This document shows positions 37,681 to 45,649 of a DNA stretch of 64,000 bases, one piece after another. The DNA lies in NCBI RefSeq assembly GCF_004123845.1, contig NZ_NBDP01000007.1:62001-126000 (forward strand). Direction: 5' to 3'. The stretch comes from Allobosea sp. Tri-44. GTDB lineage: Bacteria > Pseudomonadota > Alphaproteobacteria > Rhizobiales > Beijerinckiaceae. A program made the translations under genes and the position numbers. The stretch's first letter is position 1, and each line of letters starts with the position of its first letter. The notes under the pieces are model-generated. The model was not told the origin of the DNA, searched no databases, and saw only the letters and a list, made by a program, of their open reading frames with translations.

Positions 37681-37908
37681 CTAGTGGCCTTCAAGCTTCA
37701 GCTCTGCGACGTACACTTGCGCGCCATCTGCGTTCTGGACCGTCACGGTCAGCGCTAGAAAATCGCCGTTTGGCAGCTTCTCGCGGTTCATGTCGGTCAA
37801 AAGCTCTTTGGCTGCGTTCTTTGCACTTTCATCATCAGGTAACTCGACGCCCTCATCGTCCAGGTCGGTCTTGTCGCCGTCGCGGGTATGAAAAAAGTAG
37901 CGCGTCAT
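37681..37908 (-). CDS. DUF6894-family small protein
   Basis: 75 residues beginning MTRYFFHTRDGDKTDLDDEG, the typical DUF6894 pattern (RYFFH..dg....D.eG.eLpD). These small proteins are numerous in Hyphomicrobiales genomes and have no assigned function. The ATG has only a weak AGG directly upstream. Confidence 0.8.
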   Translation of the reverse strand: MTRYFFHTRDGDKTDLDDEGVELPDDESAKNAAKELLTDMNREKLPNGDFLALTVTVQNADGAQVYVAELKLEGH

Positions 37909-37933
37909 CCTGGCTGAATGCGAGGCAGGCTAC

Positions 37934-38205
37934 TTAAGTTCCGGTCGATCGAGATTGCTTTCGCAGATGCAGATAGCGGGCGTCGAATTCGCCGAGCTCG
38001 CACAGCTTATCCCAGTCAAGTACCGTGATACGGCGGGCTGCGGGGTGAAGCCCACTGTCGCCGCAGTCAGAGTTCTCAGGCTGTGATCCATTTCTTCGAT
38101 GTCAAGCGAATGCAGGTCCGGGATATCACCGGGAATGTGCAGCGACAGAATCTGCCGCTCGCCTGAACCGACGATCTTGTATCGACAGACCAAGTCTTCG
38201 ATCAC
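37934..38205 (-). pseudogene. Hypothetical small protein, frameshifted
   Basis: The first part (MIEDLVCRYKIVGSGERQIL to TAATVGFTP) reads in one frame. The coding pattern then continues in another (RRITVLDWDKLCELGEFDAR, then YLHLRKQSRSTGT) to a stop at 37934. The junction falls at a run of four C on the coding strand near 38050, so a one-base shift is likely. Without it the protein would have about 90 residues. I do not recognise the family. Confidence 0.45.
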
Positions 38206-38240
38206 CAGCCAGCACTGCTTGGTGCCCTCACCCTCGCTTA

Positions 38241-38633
38241 CGATACCCCGCGAGTTCTCTCAAAGAACGAGTCTATGCCTTGCCGAGCCGGCAAAACCCT
38301 GGTGCCTACGACCGCTGTGGAATTCTAATTTACACCGCAACGCCTGGCGCCCAGGGAACATTGGGCGGTCTGGTGGCCACGGCGCCGCGGTTTGCTGCGC
38401 TCCTAAAGAACGCATTGGCTAGATTGACGGTTTGCTCAAGCGACCCTGTTTGCGCTGATCACGAGCCGGACGATCGCAGTGGTGACCGTGCGACACATGG
38501 AGCAGCGTGCCACAGCTGCCTCCTGATCTCCGAAACCAGTTGCGAGCGCCGAAACCTATTTTTGGACCGCAGTTTACTCGTACGGACGATGGCCGACGAC
38601 GGCGCAGAGTTTTTTGATGGAGTACCAACCTGA
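38241..38633 (+). pseudogene. DUF1998 (DrmB-like) C-terminal remnant
   Basis: About 130 codons with the last part of a DUF1998 domain: LKERVYALP, GAYDRCGILIYTATPGAQGT, LGGLVATAP, then the metal-binding cysteine cluster CSSDPVCADHEP and HGAACHSCLLISETSCERRN. DUF1998 is the C-terminal domain of DrmB, a core component of DISARM anti-phage systems, and of related helicase-associated proteins. There is no helicase or upstream DrmB sequence, so only a fragment remains. The IS630 remnant 60 bases later suggests disruption by insertion and deletion. Confidence 0.7.
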
Positions 38634-38691
38634 ACTCTTGATTTGTAGGGCTGGCTATCAATGAGAACCTCCGTTCCATCGTGCGGTCACC

Positions 38692-39106
38692 ATGACATGC
38701 GGGGCAGGCGCCACGCTACGCGGCTTCATCGCGCCTTGGGTTCTGGACGGTCCGGTCAACCGTGATGCCTTCGAGACCTATGTCGCCAAGGTGCTCGTGC
38801 CCGAACTCAAGCCCGGCGACGTGGTGGTGATGGACAACCTCTCCAGCCACAAGGGGCCGAAAGTGCGCGAGATGATCGAAGCCGCCGGCGCGGAGCTGCG
38901 CTATCTGCCGCCCTACAGTTCCGACTTCAACCCGATCGAGATGGCCTTCGCCAAGCTCAAGGCCCTGTTGCGCAAGGCTGCGAAACGAACCGTCGACGGC
39001 CTCTGGAGCGCTATCGGCCGCTTCATCGACCTCTTCGAGCCCGATGAATGCCGCAACTACTTCAGCGCCGCAGGATACGATGCAACCCGATCGGAAAACG
39101 CTCTAG
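38692..39106 (+). mobile_element. IS630-family transposase remnant
   Basis: The C-terminal half of a DDE transposase: GFIAPWVLDGP, then VVMDNLSSHKGPKVREMIEA with the second Asp, and YLPPYSSDFNPIEMAFAKLK with the final Glu. The N-terminal helix-turn-helix and first Asp are missing. The probable native stop after GYDAT has changed from TGA to CGA at 39088-39090, so the frame runs on to 39384 through unrelated DNA. A likely right end (GATCGGAAAACGCTCTAG) is at 39089-39106. No left end is seen. Confidence 0.8.
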
Positions 39107-39388
39107 TTTTGCCGCTTCCGGGGATTTTTCCGCACAAGACGGCTCGGCGTGCCGCGGATGCCGCAGCACTTGCGAGGGCGCGTCCTGGAGGCGCCGAGCC
39201 CCGCAGAGGGACCAAGTGTAGGCGGGCCACCACCTTTTCGGGAGCCTTCAGGGCCGGCGGCCGTTATCCTAAAGTAAACCAGAAACGGACGCTGGGGAAC
39301 AACGACCGAAAGCTGCGTCAGCGCCTTGCCGGAATATCTAAGCGTGCTACGAATACGCTCATTGCATTTCAAACTATGTGGTAGGGCC

Positions 39389-41515
39389 ATGACGTTCCTC
39401 GACATCGCCAAGGTCCGCCCAACCGTGACGCAATTCCTGCGCGATCGCATTCCGAACCGTCAGACGCTACTCCTGTCGTGGCCCTTCATTGCGGTCAATA
39501 TTTTCTGGTTCCTCGTCCTGGTCTCCTGGCTGCCCATGATCGCGGGGCTCCAGGATATCCTCGTCCGGCTAAGGCTCGGCACCGCACCGGACGCGTTCAG
39601 CGTGAGGCCCGACACCGTTTCATTCGTCCTCGTCGCTGTTGGCATCCTCGCGACGGGACTGGTGCGGTTCCGCTTCATCCCGGTCCTCTGCGTGCTCCCC
39701 GCGCTCATGGCGGTCCTGTTGGGCATCGGCCCGGCGAACCTCGGGAACTGGAGCGAGCTCGCGCCATGGCTCCTGCCGATCGGACTCGGTCTCGTCGCCC
39801 TGTCGGGGCTGTGTTTCGTGCTCCACGGTCGCATACGAAGCCCGGCTGTCGCCGCCTTCCTCCTGCTGGCAGGCATCGAGGCGCTGTCGGGTATTTTCCC
39901 GCTCGCCCCCTCCCTAGAGGAGGGCGCTTCGGCAATTCCTCCAGTAGCGCCTCAACCCGGCGCGCCCACGCCGGCGGTCTTCCTGACGTTCGGAAGGCTA
40001 TTCCACGCCTACCACCTCTCCGTGCTCGACCTTTTGATCGTCGCGTCGCTCATTGTCCTTGGCCGCTTCCTCGTCCTGGTGTGGAGGCACAACCAGCCCG
40101 GCTGGGTAGGCCTGAGAGAGAATGCCGACCTTCGGACGACCGCGGTCCGGACGGCCTGGCTCTCCGTGCCGTTCTTCGTCCTGATCGGCGTCCTGGGCTG
40201 GTTCTGGAACGGCGTTGGGCGCGAGGCCGAGGCATACGCAATCACCGTGCTGGCCACGCCAGGACCGACCGCCGCCAAGAGCCTTGAGGACGCGCTGCGA
40301 CAGGCGAGCGCCCGCGAGCAGCAGAAGGTCGCGGAGCGCAGCAAGGCCTCTCTCGGGGACGCGACCGCCAAGGCCAAGGACGGCACGACGCAACTCGTCG
40401 GGTCCGTGATGCCTAACGTGCGGGCCTCGTTCCCGGCTTATCTCATGGAGCTCAGGGGCTGTCGCTGGTACGACGTCTTCTGCCATGTCATGAACGGCAT
40501 CAAGTCAGTCGTGAACTCGGTTTACCGGAAAGCCCGCGACGCAGCCCTCAACTCGCTGGAGGCCGAGCTGCGCCGTGCAGACGCCTATGGGAAGGACCAG
40601 CTCGACACAAAGCGCAGGATTGCGACCGAGGCGGTGGATTCCTTCTCTAGGCAAACCACACGCTGGGCCGACACGGCAGTCAGCAAAGCGTTCGAGACGG
40701 CAAGTTGGATCGGGTTGATCCTGTCGATCTACGGCTTCATCGTGGCGGTCAAGACGGTGATGGTGATCATGTCGCGCCTTCTCTATCGCGACACTCCCGA
40801 TAACCCGCTCTTCGCGTCGTTGAAGCCAAATACGAAGAACCCCGTGTCCCACCTGCCCACGGTCGTGGGTAACGAGGCCGTTATTCCGTACCGCCCGCCC
40901 GGCTCGCCCGATACCTATATCGCGCTGCGCTACGAGATCAGGAACGCGGTCGCCAACGTCTCGCTGCCGCAACCCGGCACCGGCATTTTCGGCAGGATGC
41001 TAAGCGGGCGTTATGTCCTCGGCCTGCTACGCACATCCAGCCTGCCCAAAGAAGGGGCCTCCATCGTCGTGAATGCGCCCTCGGAGTTGGTAACCTGGTC
41101 GTTGGCGCCAGGCGAGGAGATCATCTTGCGCTATGACGACCTTGTCGCCTTTTCAAGCACCGTCCGACTCGCCATCGAGATCAACTTCTCGCTCCAGGCC
41201 ACGCTTTTCGGACGGTTTCTCTTCCATAAGGCGATCGGTCCGGGTGACGTGATCATGCAGACGCAAGGAGAGGCTGTGGCGGGCCACGAAAAAGACGCGG
41301 CCGAGTCACGGCGGGCGACATCGCTGAAGGCGTGGGAGTTGCAGGCCGGGTTCCAGATCCAGTCGAACCTCGATTGGCGCGGGGTCTATCTCGCTCCTTA
41401 CAATATTCGCAAGCAAGCACGTTCCTTGCTGATCTACGACAATGGCCCGGAGAATTCGCGCTGGTCCTCGCTGGGCCTGATCAAGGCCGTAAGAACCTTC
41501 CTGCTGCCATTCTAG
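39389..41515 (+). CDS. Large membrane protein with AIM24-like C-terminal domain, undescribed
   Basis: A 708-residue protein I cannot assign to a known family. At least six membrane helices occupy about residues 25-330, with a Pro-rich break near 190. A charged, helical region follows (SLEDALRQASAREQQKVAER; RKARDAALNSLEAELRRADA), then another helix pair near 430-460. The last 230 residues are soluble; SELVTWSLAPGEEIILRYDD and LFGRFLFHKAIGPGDVIMQT resemble the AIM24 beta-fold, tentatively. The ATG at 39389 follows TAGGG. An AlbA_2 gene follows 101 bases later. Third-position GC supports coding along its full length. Confidence 0.7.
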   Translation: MTFLDIAKVRPTVTQFLRDRIPNRQTLLLSWPFIAVNIFWFLVLVSWLPMIAGLQDILVRLRLGTAPDAFSVRPDTVSFVLVAVGILATGLVRFRFIPVLCVLPALMAVLLGIGPANLGNWSELAPWLLPIGLGLVALSGLCFVLHGRIRSPAVAAFLLLAGIEALSGIFPLAPSLEEGASAIPPVAPQPGAPTPAVFLTFGRLFHAYHLSVLDLLIVASLIVLGRFLVLVWRHNQPGWVGLRENADLRTTAVRTAWLSVPFFVLIGVLGWFWNGVGREAEAYAITVLATPGPTAAKSLEDALRQASAREQQKVAERSKASLGDATAKAKDGTTQLVGSVMPNVRASFPAYLMELRGCRWYDVFCHVMNGIKSVVNSVYRKARDAALNSLEAELRRADAYGKDQLDTKRRIATEAVDSFSRQTTRWADTAVSKAFETASWIGLILSIYGFIVAVKTVMVIMSRLLYRDTPDNPLFASLKPNTKNPVSHLPTVVGNEAVIPYRPPGSPDTYIALRYEIRNAVANVSLPQPGTGIFGRMLSGRYVLGLLRTSSLPKEGASIVVNAPSELVTWSLAPGEEIILRYDDLVAFSSTVRLAIEINFSLQATLFGRFLFHKAIGPGDVIMQTQGEAVAGHEKDAAESRRATSLKAWELQAGFQIQSNLDWRGVYLAPYNIRKQARSLLIYDNGPENSRWSSLGLIKAVRTFLLPF

Positions 41516-41616
41516 CGGCTGCCGTCGTTCCTGCCTTGGCCGGGTCCTTCCTTGGCTGCCGCGGAGTTCCATATCGCCAGCGGCTCCCGGCTACGTGACA
41601 GCATGCGAGACGAAAC

Positions 41617-41984
41617 ATGGCGGCATCGGATCTGGCCGAGCTTTTGCCCGAGACCCGGGCCAAGCTGGCCAAGCATCTTGCAGCCTTGGCAAACCATGGC
41701 GGCGGGTTCATCGTCATCGGGGTCGACGACGCCACGCGCGTGCCCACGGGCGCGCCGCCGGCCGGCCTCGCCAAGATCGATCAGGAAGCGGTAGCAGGTA
41801 TCCTGAAGCGCTACCTAAGCCCGCCGTTCCAGATTCAGGTCGAGAGTGCTGAGCAGGACGGCGTTGGGTATCCCGTCGTGGTGGTCCCCCGACGGGGCCG
41901 AAGGGACAACCGGTAGGCGTCAGCCAGGGCAGGATCTACGTCCGCGCCGCCGGGCCACAAAGCATCGAAATCAAGACTCGATAG
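41617..41984 (+). pseudogene. AlbA_2 (Schlafen-like) domain protein, frameshifted
   Basis: The N-terminal part has the AlbA_2 core LANHGGGFIVIGVDDATRVP, found in putative ATP-binding or nucleic-acid-binding proteins. The frame as given stops at 41916. Adding one C in the run of five near 41886-41890 restores a continuous reading VVVPPTGPKGQP, then GVSQGRIYVRAAGPQSIEIK to a stop at 41984, about 122 residues. A stand-alone AlbA_2 domain of this size lacks the usual C-terminal helix-turn-helix region. Confidence 0.65.
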
Positions 41985-42111
41985 GAAACGCAGGGAGAGT
42001 CACTGACCAGCTTGGCTGCTTCGCGAGCCGGCGGCTAGCTCTATAAGTGAGGACGCGGCCGATGAGCTTGCCTGCGCACGAAGCCGTCAGCAGCGACCTG
42101 GGAGATCAATC

Positions 42112-42306
42112 ATGGATGAAGATCGTTTCAACATGGCTGTCCGGAAGTTCTTGAAGGAGGTAGGAGTGACCTCACAACGAGAGATTGAGCGCATTGTGCG
42201 GGAGGGCGCGCTGGAAGGACGCTCGGTGCGTTTTCGCATGACGCTGACTTCAGACGATGCGCCCTCGCTTCAGCATGTTGTGGAGACGACAATCGACCTC
42301 CGATGA
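42112..42306 (+). CDS. DUF6494-family small protein
   Basis: 64 residues: MDEDRFNMAVRKFLKEVGVT, then SQREIERIVREGALEGRSVR. The NMxVRKFLKxVGVTSQREIE stretch matches the DUF6494 family. GGGAG lies 7 bases before the ATG. The function is unknown; the protein is probably cytoplasmic with one helix pair and a beta strand. Confidence 0.8.
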   Translation: MDEDRFNMAVRKFLKEVGVTSQREIERIVREGALEGRSVRFRMTLTSDDAPSLQHVVETTIDLR

Positions 42307-42410
42307 TTCAAAGGAGATCGCGGAGGCGAGCTGGCGTTACGGCGCTCTTGAGTGGGCACTCTCGTGGCGTTCGCCTCCTGCTGGATAACCGATCACGGCT
42401 GCTTCGGTAA

Positions 42411-43016
42411 CGAGGGATTTGGGCCAAGCAGATTGCGGTCATCGACGCCCGCCGCGAGGCCGAGCGCGACGCCACGCGCGTCACCGTGAACGCCCAGGCC
42501 GAGCGCGAGGCCGCCGACAACCTCGCCCAGGCCCTGCGCACGCAGGCCACCGCCGAAGCCGACGCCAACAAGATCAAGGCGAGCGGCGTCATCGAGCTTG
42601 GCGAGGCCGAGGCCAAGCGCGAACGCGCCCTCAACGAGGCCCGCAACGCGCTGTCGCCGCAGATGGTGGATTTCGAGCTCACCAAGCAACGCATCGCGAT
42701 CGTTCCGGCGGCGCTCGAGCAGGCCATGAAGCCGATCGAGAAGATCTCCGACATCAGGATCTTCAGCGCCGGCAACCTGGCTGGCGCGATGGGCAATGGC
42801 GGCTCGCCGGGGCAAGGCGGCCTGAGCCCGATCTCCGATCTCAGCAGCCAGCTGCTCAGCTTCGGCGCACAAAAGCCGATCGTCGACGAGATCCTGGTGC
42901 AAGCCGGCTTCCGCGGCAGCGATCCTGTCGACGCACTCCTGGGTGCGACCCGGACGAAGGATTCAGGTGCGAGGTCTATCGAGGGGAACGGCGACGCCAC
43001 CTTATCCAAGAAATAG
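42411..43016 (+). pseudogene. Flotillin/SPFH protein, C-terminal remnant
   Basis: About 200 codons open from a stop at 42408. They hold the alanine/glutamate-rich coiled-coil and tail of a flotillin-like protein: REAERDATRVTVNAQAEREA, then LNEARNALSPQMVDFELTKQ and AGFRGSDPVDALLG. The N-terminal membrane anchor and SPFH domain are absent, so this is a 5'-truncated copy. A GTG at 42486 could still start a 176-residue product, but I see no reason to expect one. It lies between the DUF6494 gene and the HipA gene. Confidence 0.7.
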
Positions 43017-43218
43017 CGGTCTGGGCTGTCGCGCGGGATCCGCCAACGCAGCCGTTCCCCTCGCGGGATCTGAACCATGACGTGGCCAGCTTTGCCCTCA
43101 CGGCTGACAAGTCGCGTCCGAGACGCTTTCGCCTTCATGTAAAGGCGACGGCACAAGCGATCTTGAGAATGGATGACGGCGTTGACGACGAGCGCCGCCA
43201 TTCTGATGCGGGACTGCC

Positions 43219-44529
43219 TTACTCGCCTTGGTTTTGGATCCGCTTTGCTCGCGGATCGCGTCTTCGTCCTTCACGCCTATTGGCGAGTTGCCGTTCGATG
43301 ATCTGAGCCGATCTCGCCACCTCGGCCTGCACTCGATCGAGAAGCTCATGCCCGCCAGCGGGCATGGCGACCACGCGATCGCGCGCTTCCTGGGCGTGCT
43401 CCATCACGAGCTTGCAGAGTTCGGCGACACGCTGGAGCGTGTGCGCGGGGTTCAAGCCGACACTGCGCGCCAGGATCTGCCAGTCAGACCCCTGGACTTC
43501 AGCGGCAACGCGGCGCTCGCCAAGGCTCTGAGCCAGATTCATCGTAATCTGCGGGTATATCTTCGCGCAGAGCACGTCGTAGAGCGGAGCGAGGCGAGAG
43601 GAGCCGCCGGCGCCGATCTGGAGGGCGTAGTTCTTGGCGTGCGCGTCGGTGTTGCAGCAGATCACGTTGAAGATCATGCCATCGAGCAGATCGAGACGCG
43701 CTCCGGGGGAGACATGCCGCTCGACGGCCTTGAACAGTTCAATCAGGCCTGGTCCGCTACGGATCTCGCCGCCGCGCCCGGCAGGCGCATATTCGTATTT
43801 GTCCTTGGGGTAGATGCCCAGGGCCTGGGCCAGATCCTCCTGGTGAACGCGCTGGATGCCGGCGGGCGTCTCGATCCGGTCATATCGCTCGACCAGCAGG
43901 TAGCTTCGTCTAAGAGCGCGTCCCGTCGTGACCGTGGCGGCACGCAGGCCAATCAACCCGGCCAGCGTCAGGCAGAAGGCCTCGTTCTGGACACTTGCCT
44001 TCAGCCGTTCGACATCGGGCTTCAGGATATGCGTCGAGGGCGTGCCATCGAGCGGAATCGCGATTCTGCCATCGATGATGAGGACGCCGATCTTTTCCTG
44101 GGCACCGGCCAGCGACATCGAGACCCCGGCCTCGCCGGCGAGCAGCGGCTTCATCGGCAAATCCGAAATGATCCGCTCGAGCTCTTCGTCGGTCTCGACG
44201 ACGTGGAAGCGGTCACCCGCCTCGCGCGGCTGGCCAAAAGCAAGGGCGCCGGCCGTATCGCGTCCGATCCGAGCGAGGAGGCCAATGATGTTCTGGGGCG
44301 CGACCTGGAGGATCTGACCGATCTCCTGCAGATGCGTTTCCGGCAACAGGTTCGCCAGCCATGGCAGGACGATTCTCGCCTCATAAGGCTCCGGGCGCAG
44401 CGGCATCGTCACCGAGATCGGGAAAGCGAATTTACGATCAATCCAGTCAGGATCGTAGGCAAGCGAGACGCCGTGCTCGTTTTCCAGGATACTCGCGACG
44501 CGCAGCTGCTCGAAGAAGATGTCGGTCAT
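43219..44529 (-). CDS. hipA: HipA-type serine/threonine kinase toxin
   Basis: A 436-residue HipA homologue. The N-terminal couple_HipA region (VASILENEHGVSLAYDPDW) is followed by the kinase: a SLAGAQEKIGVLI glycine-containing loop, HILKPD, ERYDR, VHQEDLAQALG, and catalytic CCNTDAHAKNYAL with LAPLYDV. HipA phosphorylates and inactivates a tRNA synthetase (GltX in E. coli), causing growth arrest and persistence; the target here is unknown. It starts 8 bases after the HipB-like antitoxin stop, in the same operon. Confidence 0.92.
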   Translation of the reverse strand: MTDIFFEQLRVASILENEHGVSLAYDPDWIDRKFAFPISVTMPLRPEPYEARIVLPWLANLLPETHLQEIGQILQVAPQNIIGLLARIGRDTAGALAFGQPREAGDRFHVVETDEELERIISDLPMKPLLAGEAGVSMSLAGAQEKIGVLIIDGRIAIPLDGTPSTHILKPDVERLKASVQNEAFCLTLAGLIGLRAATVTTGRALRRSYLLVERYDRIETPAGIQRVHQEDLAQALGIYPKDKYEYAPAGRGGEIRSGPGLIELFKAVERHVSPGARLDLLDGMIFNVICCNTDAHAKNYALQIGAGGSSRLAPLYDVLCAKIYPQITMNLAQSLGERRVAAEVQGSDWQILARSVGLNPAHTLQRVAELCKLVMEHAQEARDRVVAMPAGGHELLDRVQAEVARSAQIIERQLANRREGRRRDPRAKRIQNQGE

Positions 44530-44537
44530 CAGGCCAT

Positions 44538-44807
44538 CTAGAAGCGCGGCAGAGTGGCGAGGGGATCATTGGGATCGTCAAGCCGAGCTGGCGACTCTTG
44601 CTCGGACGGAAGCGAAGCGAGGCGAAGGCCGACTTCGAAGGCGGCTGTCAGGGCATGCCCAAGATGCGTGCCGGATTTTCCGGCCTCGAGATCGATGATC
44701 GTGCGGCGGGTCACGCCGCAGCGGGCGGCGAGCTCGTCCTGGGTGATCCCCGTGGCCTGCCGGTGCCGGCGGACGAGGCGACCGAATTCTTCGGCGGTTC
44801 GGATCAT
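44538..44807 (-). CDS. hipB: HipB-type XRE antitoxin
   Basis: 89 residues with one XRE helix-turn-helix: HRQATGITQDELAARCGVTR, then RTIIDLEAGKSGTHLGHALT. Start chosen at the ATG at 44807 (MIRTAEEFG), the usual HipB N-terminus; the longer reading from 44858 runs through the promoter. It neutralises the kinase encoded 8 bases downstream and represses its own promoter, as other HipB proteins do. The likely operators are at 44840-44934. Confidence 0.9.
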   Translation of the reverse strand: MIRTAEEFGRLVRRHRQATGITQDELAARCGVTRRTIIDLEAGKSGTHLGHALTAAFEVGLRLASLPSEQESPARLDDPNDPLATLPRF

Positions 44808-44839
44808 GGCACTCTGTCCGCAGGGATGGCACAAACCAG

Positions 44840-44934
44840 AATGTGAAAGATACTGCACAATGGCGCGGTGTCAAGCGTATGTGCATTATTCTTCACATTA
44901 GCTAACTCAGCCGAAGATGTGCAGAATTCTGCAC
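44840..44934 (-). promoter_or_regulatory. hipBA promoter with three operator-like palindromes
   Basis: On the minus strand a near-consensus promoter is visible: TTGACA at 44874-44869, a 16-base spacer and TATCTT at 44852-44847. Two 21/22-base sites in opposite orientation, 44840-44861 and 44879-44899, share AATGTGAA, then TGCACA elements. A perfect 16-base palindrome GTGCAGAATTCTGCAC lies further upstream at 44919-44934. The first site overlaps the -10. Paired operators match cooperative HipB binding. Confidence 0.65.
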
Positions 44935-45180
44935 TCTCGCCCTACTGCCGCGCCAGGACGTGGCCGCGCTGTTCCTGTCGGCTCCCTGGTCGCGCAGCCG
45001 CCTTGTACGAACGGGTATAACAGCGGGATTCGCCGACTCAGCCTTTCCTCCGCGGGCGGTTCAGGCTACGAGATTCTTGCTTTTTTCTGACCTTCCACAA
45101 TCCGAGCAAGGGTCATTTCACCGGCCGTCACACCGTTACAAAATATCTCGTAACCTATTGTTTTTATTGAACTGTATGCC

Positions 45181-45208
45181 AGTTCAATCCTCTCTCGCAG
45201 CACCAGCC
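45181..45208. repeat. attR-like direct repeat (tRNA-Thr 3' end)
   Basis: 28 bases identical to 13013-13040. The rest of the tRNA is absent upstream, so this is a fragment marking the right edge of the island. The 44941-45180 stretch between the HipB operators and this site, and 45209-45424 beyond it, hold no gene I can support. Confidence 0.85.
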
Positions 45209-45424
45209 TTTCCCTTTGAAATCGTTGAAGCCCTTGACGCCACGAGGCCCCTGCTCCTTCCGGCATTGCAAATGTCGTGAGGAATCGCCTGGAGCCCCAG
45301 CGCTCGCATGGTGTCGGCATGAAAATGCTTGGCAGGAGAAGTCTTTTTGTCTTGGACCGGAGGTGCCGCGCACGGTCTAGTCCTGCGATCAGGCGTGCCA
45401 GCCAGCATCATCGGAGGGTTCATC

Positions 45425-45631
45425 ATGCCGCTCATTCGCATCGAGCCCGTCGAGGATCACGCGACCGGCCGCTTCGCGATCGAGATCTATTATCCGGCAG
45501 ACACGGAGCGCCCGCTCGTCACCACCGCCCCGCGCTACAAGAGCGCCGCGGCGGCCGAGCAGGATACGATCGCGATCCTCGCCTCGAACGCCAATAATCC
45601 TGCTCCGGAGGAGCCGGCCAACCGGCGGTAG
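45425..45631 (+). CDS. Hypothetical small protein, 68 aa
   Basis: MPLIRIEPVEDHATGRFAIE, then IYYPADTERPLVTTAPRYKS. It is a short beta-rich, charged protein without a recognised family. GGAGGG lies 8 bases before the ATG at 45425; the frame is open to 45329 but lacks a ribosome site. It is the first gene outside the island and is convergent with the oxidoreductase gene 18 bases away. Confidence 0.6.
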   Translation: MPLIRIEPVEDHATGRFAIEIYYPADTERPLVTTAPRYKSAAAAEQDTIAILASNANNPAPEEPANRR

Positions 45632-45649
45632 CGGGCTTGGCTCACCGGC

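Larger units (their letters stand above)
13041..45180. mobile_element. Genomic island integrated at tRNA-Thr (about 32 kb, no integrase seen)
   Basis: Bounded by the exact 28-base direct repeats at 13013-13040 and 45181-45208. The content is typical accessory material: autotransporters, RTX protein, P450, regulators, diguanylate cyclase, helicase, IS630 remnant, truncated defence-like genes and a HipBA module at the right end. The flanking regions hold conserved housekeeping or catabolic genes. I found no integrase, relaxase or phage structural gene, so the element looks immobile, or composite with later deletions. Confidence 0.7.

Noticed and set aside
45066-45320. Possible integrase end near the right att repeat
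   Set aside because: The translation runs antisense through the tRNA fragment and shows no tyrosine recombinase motif.
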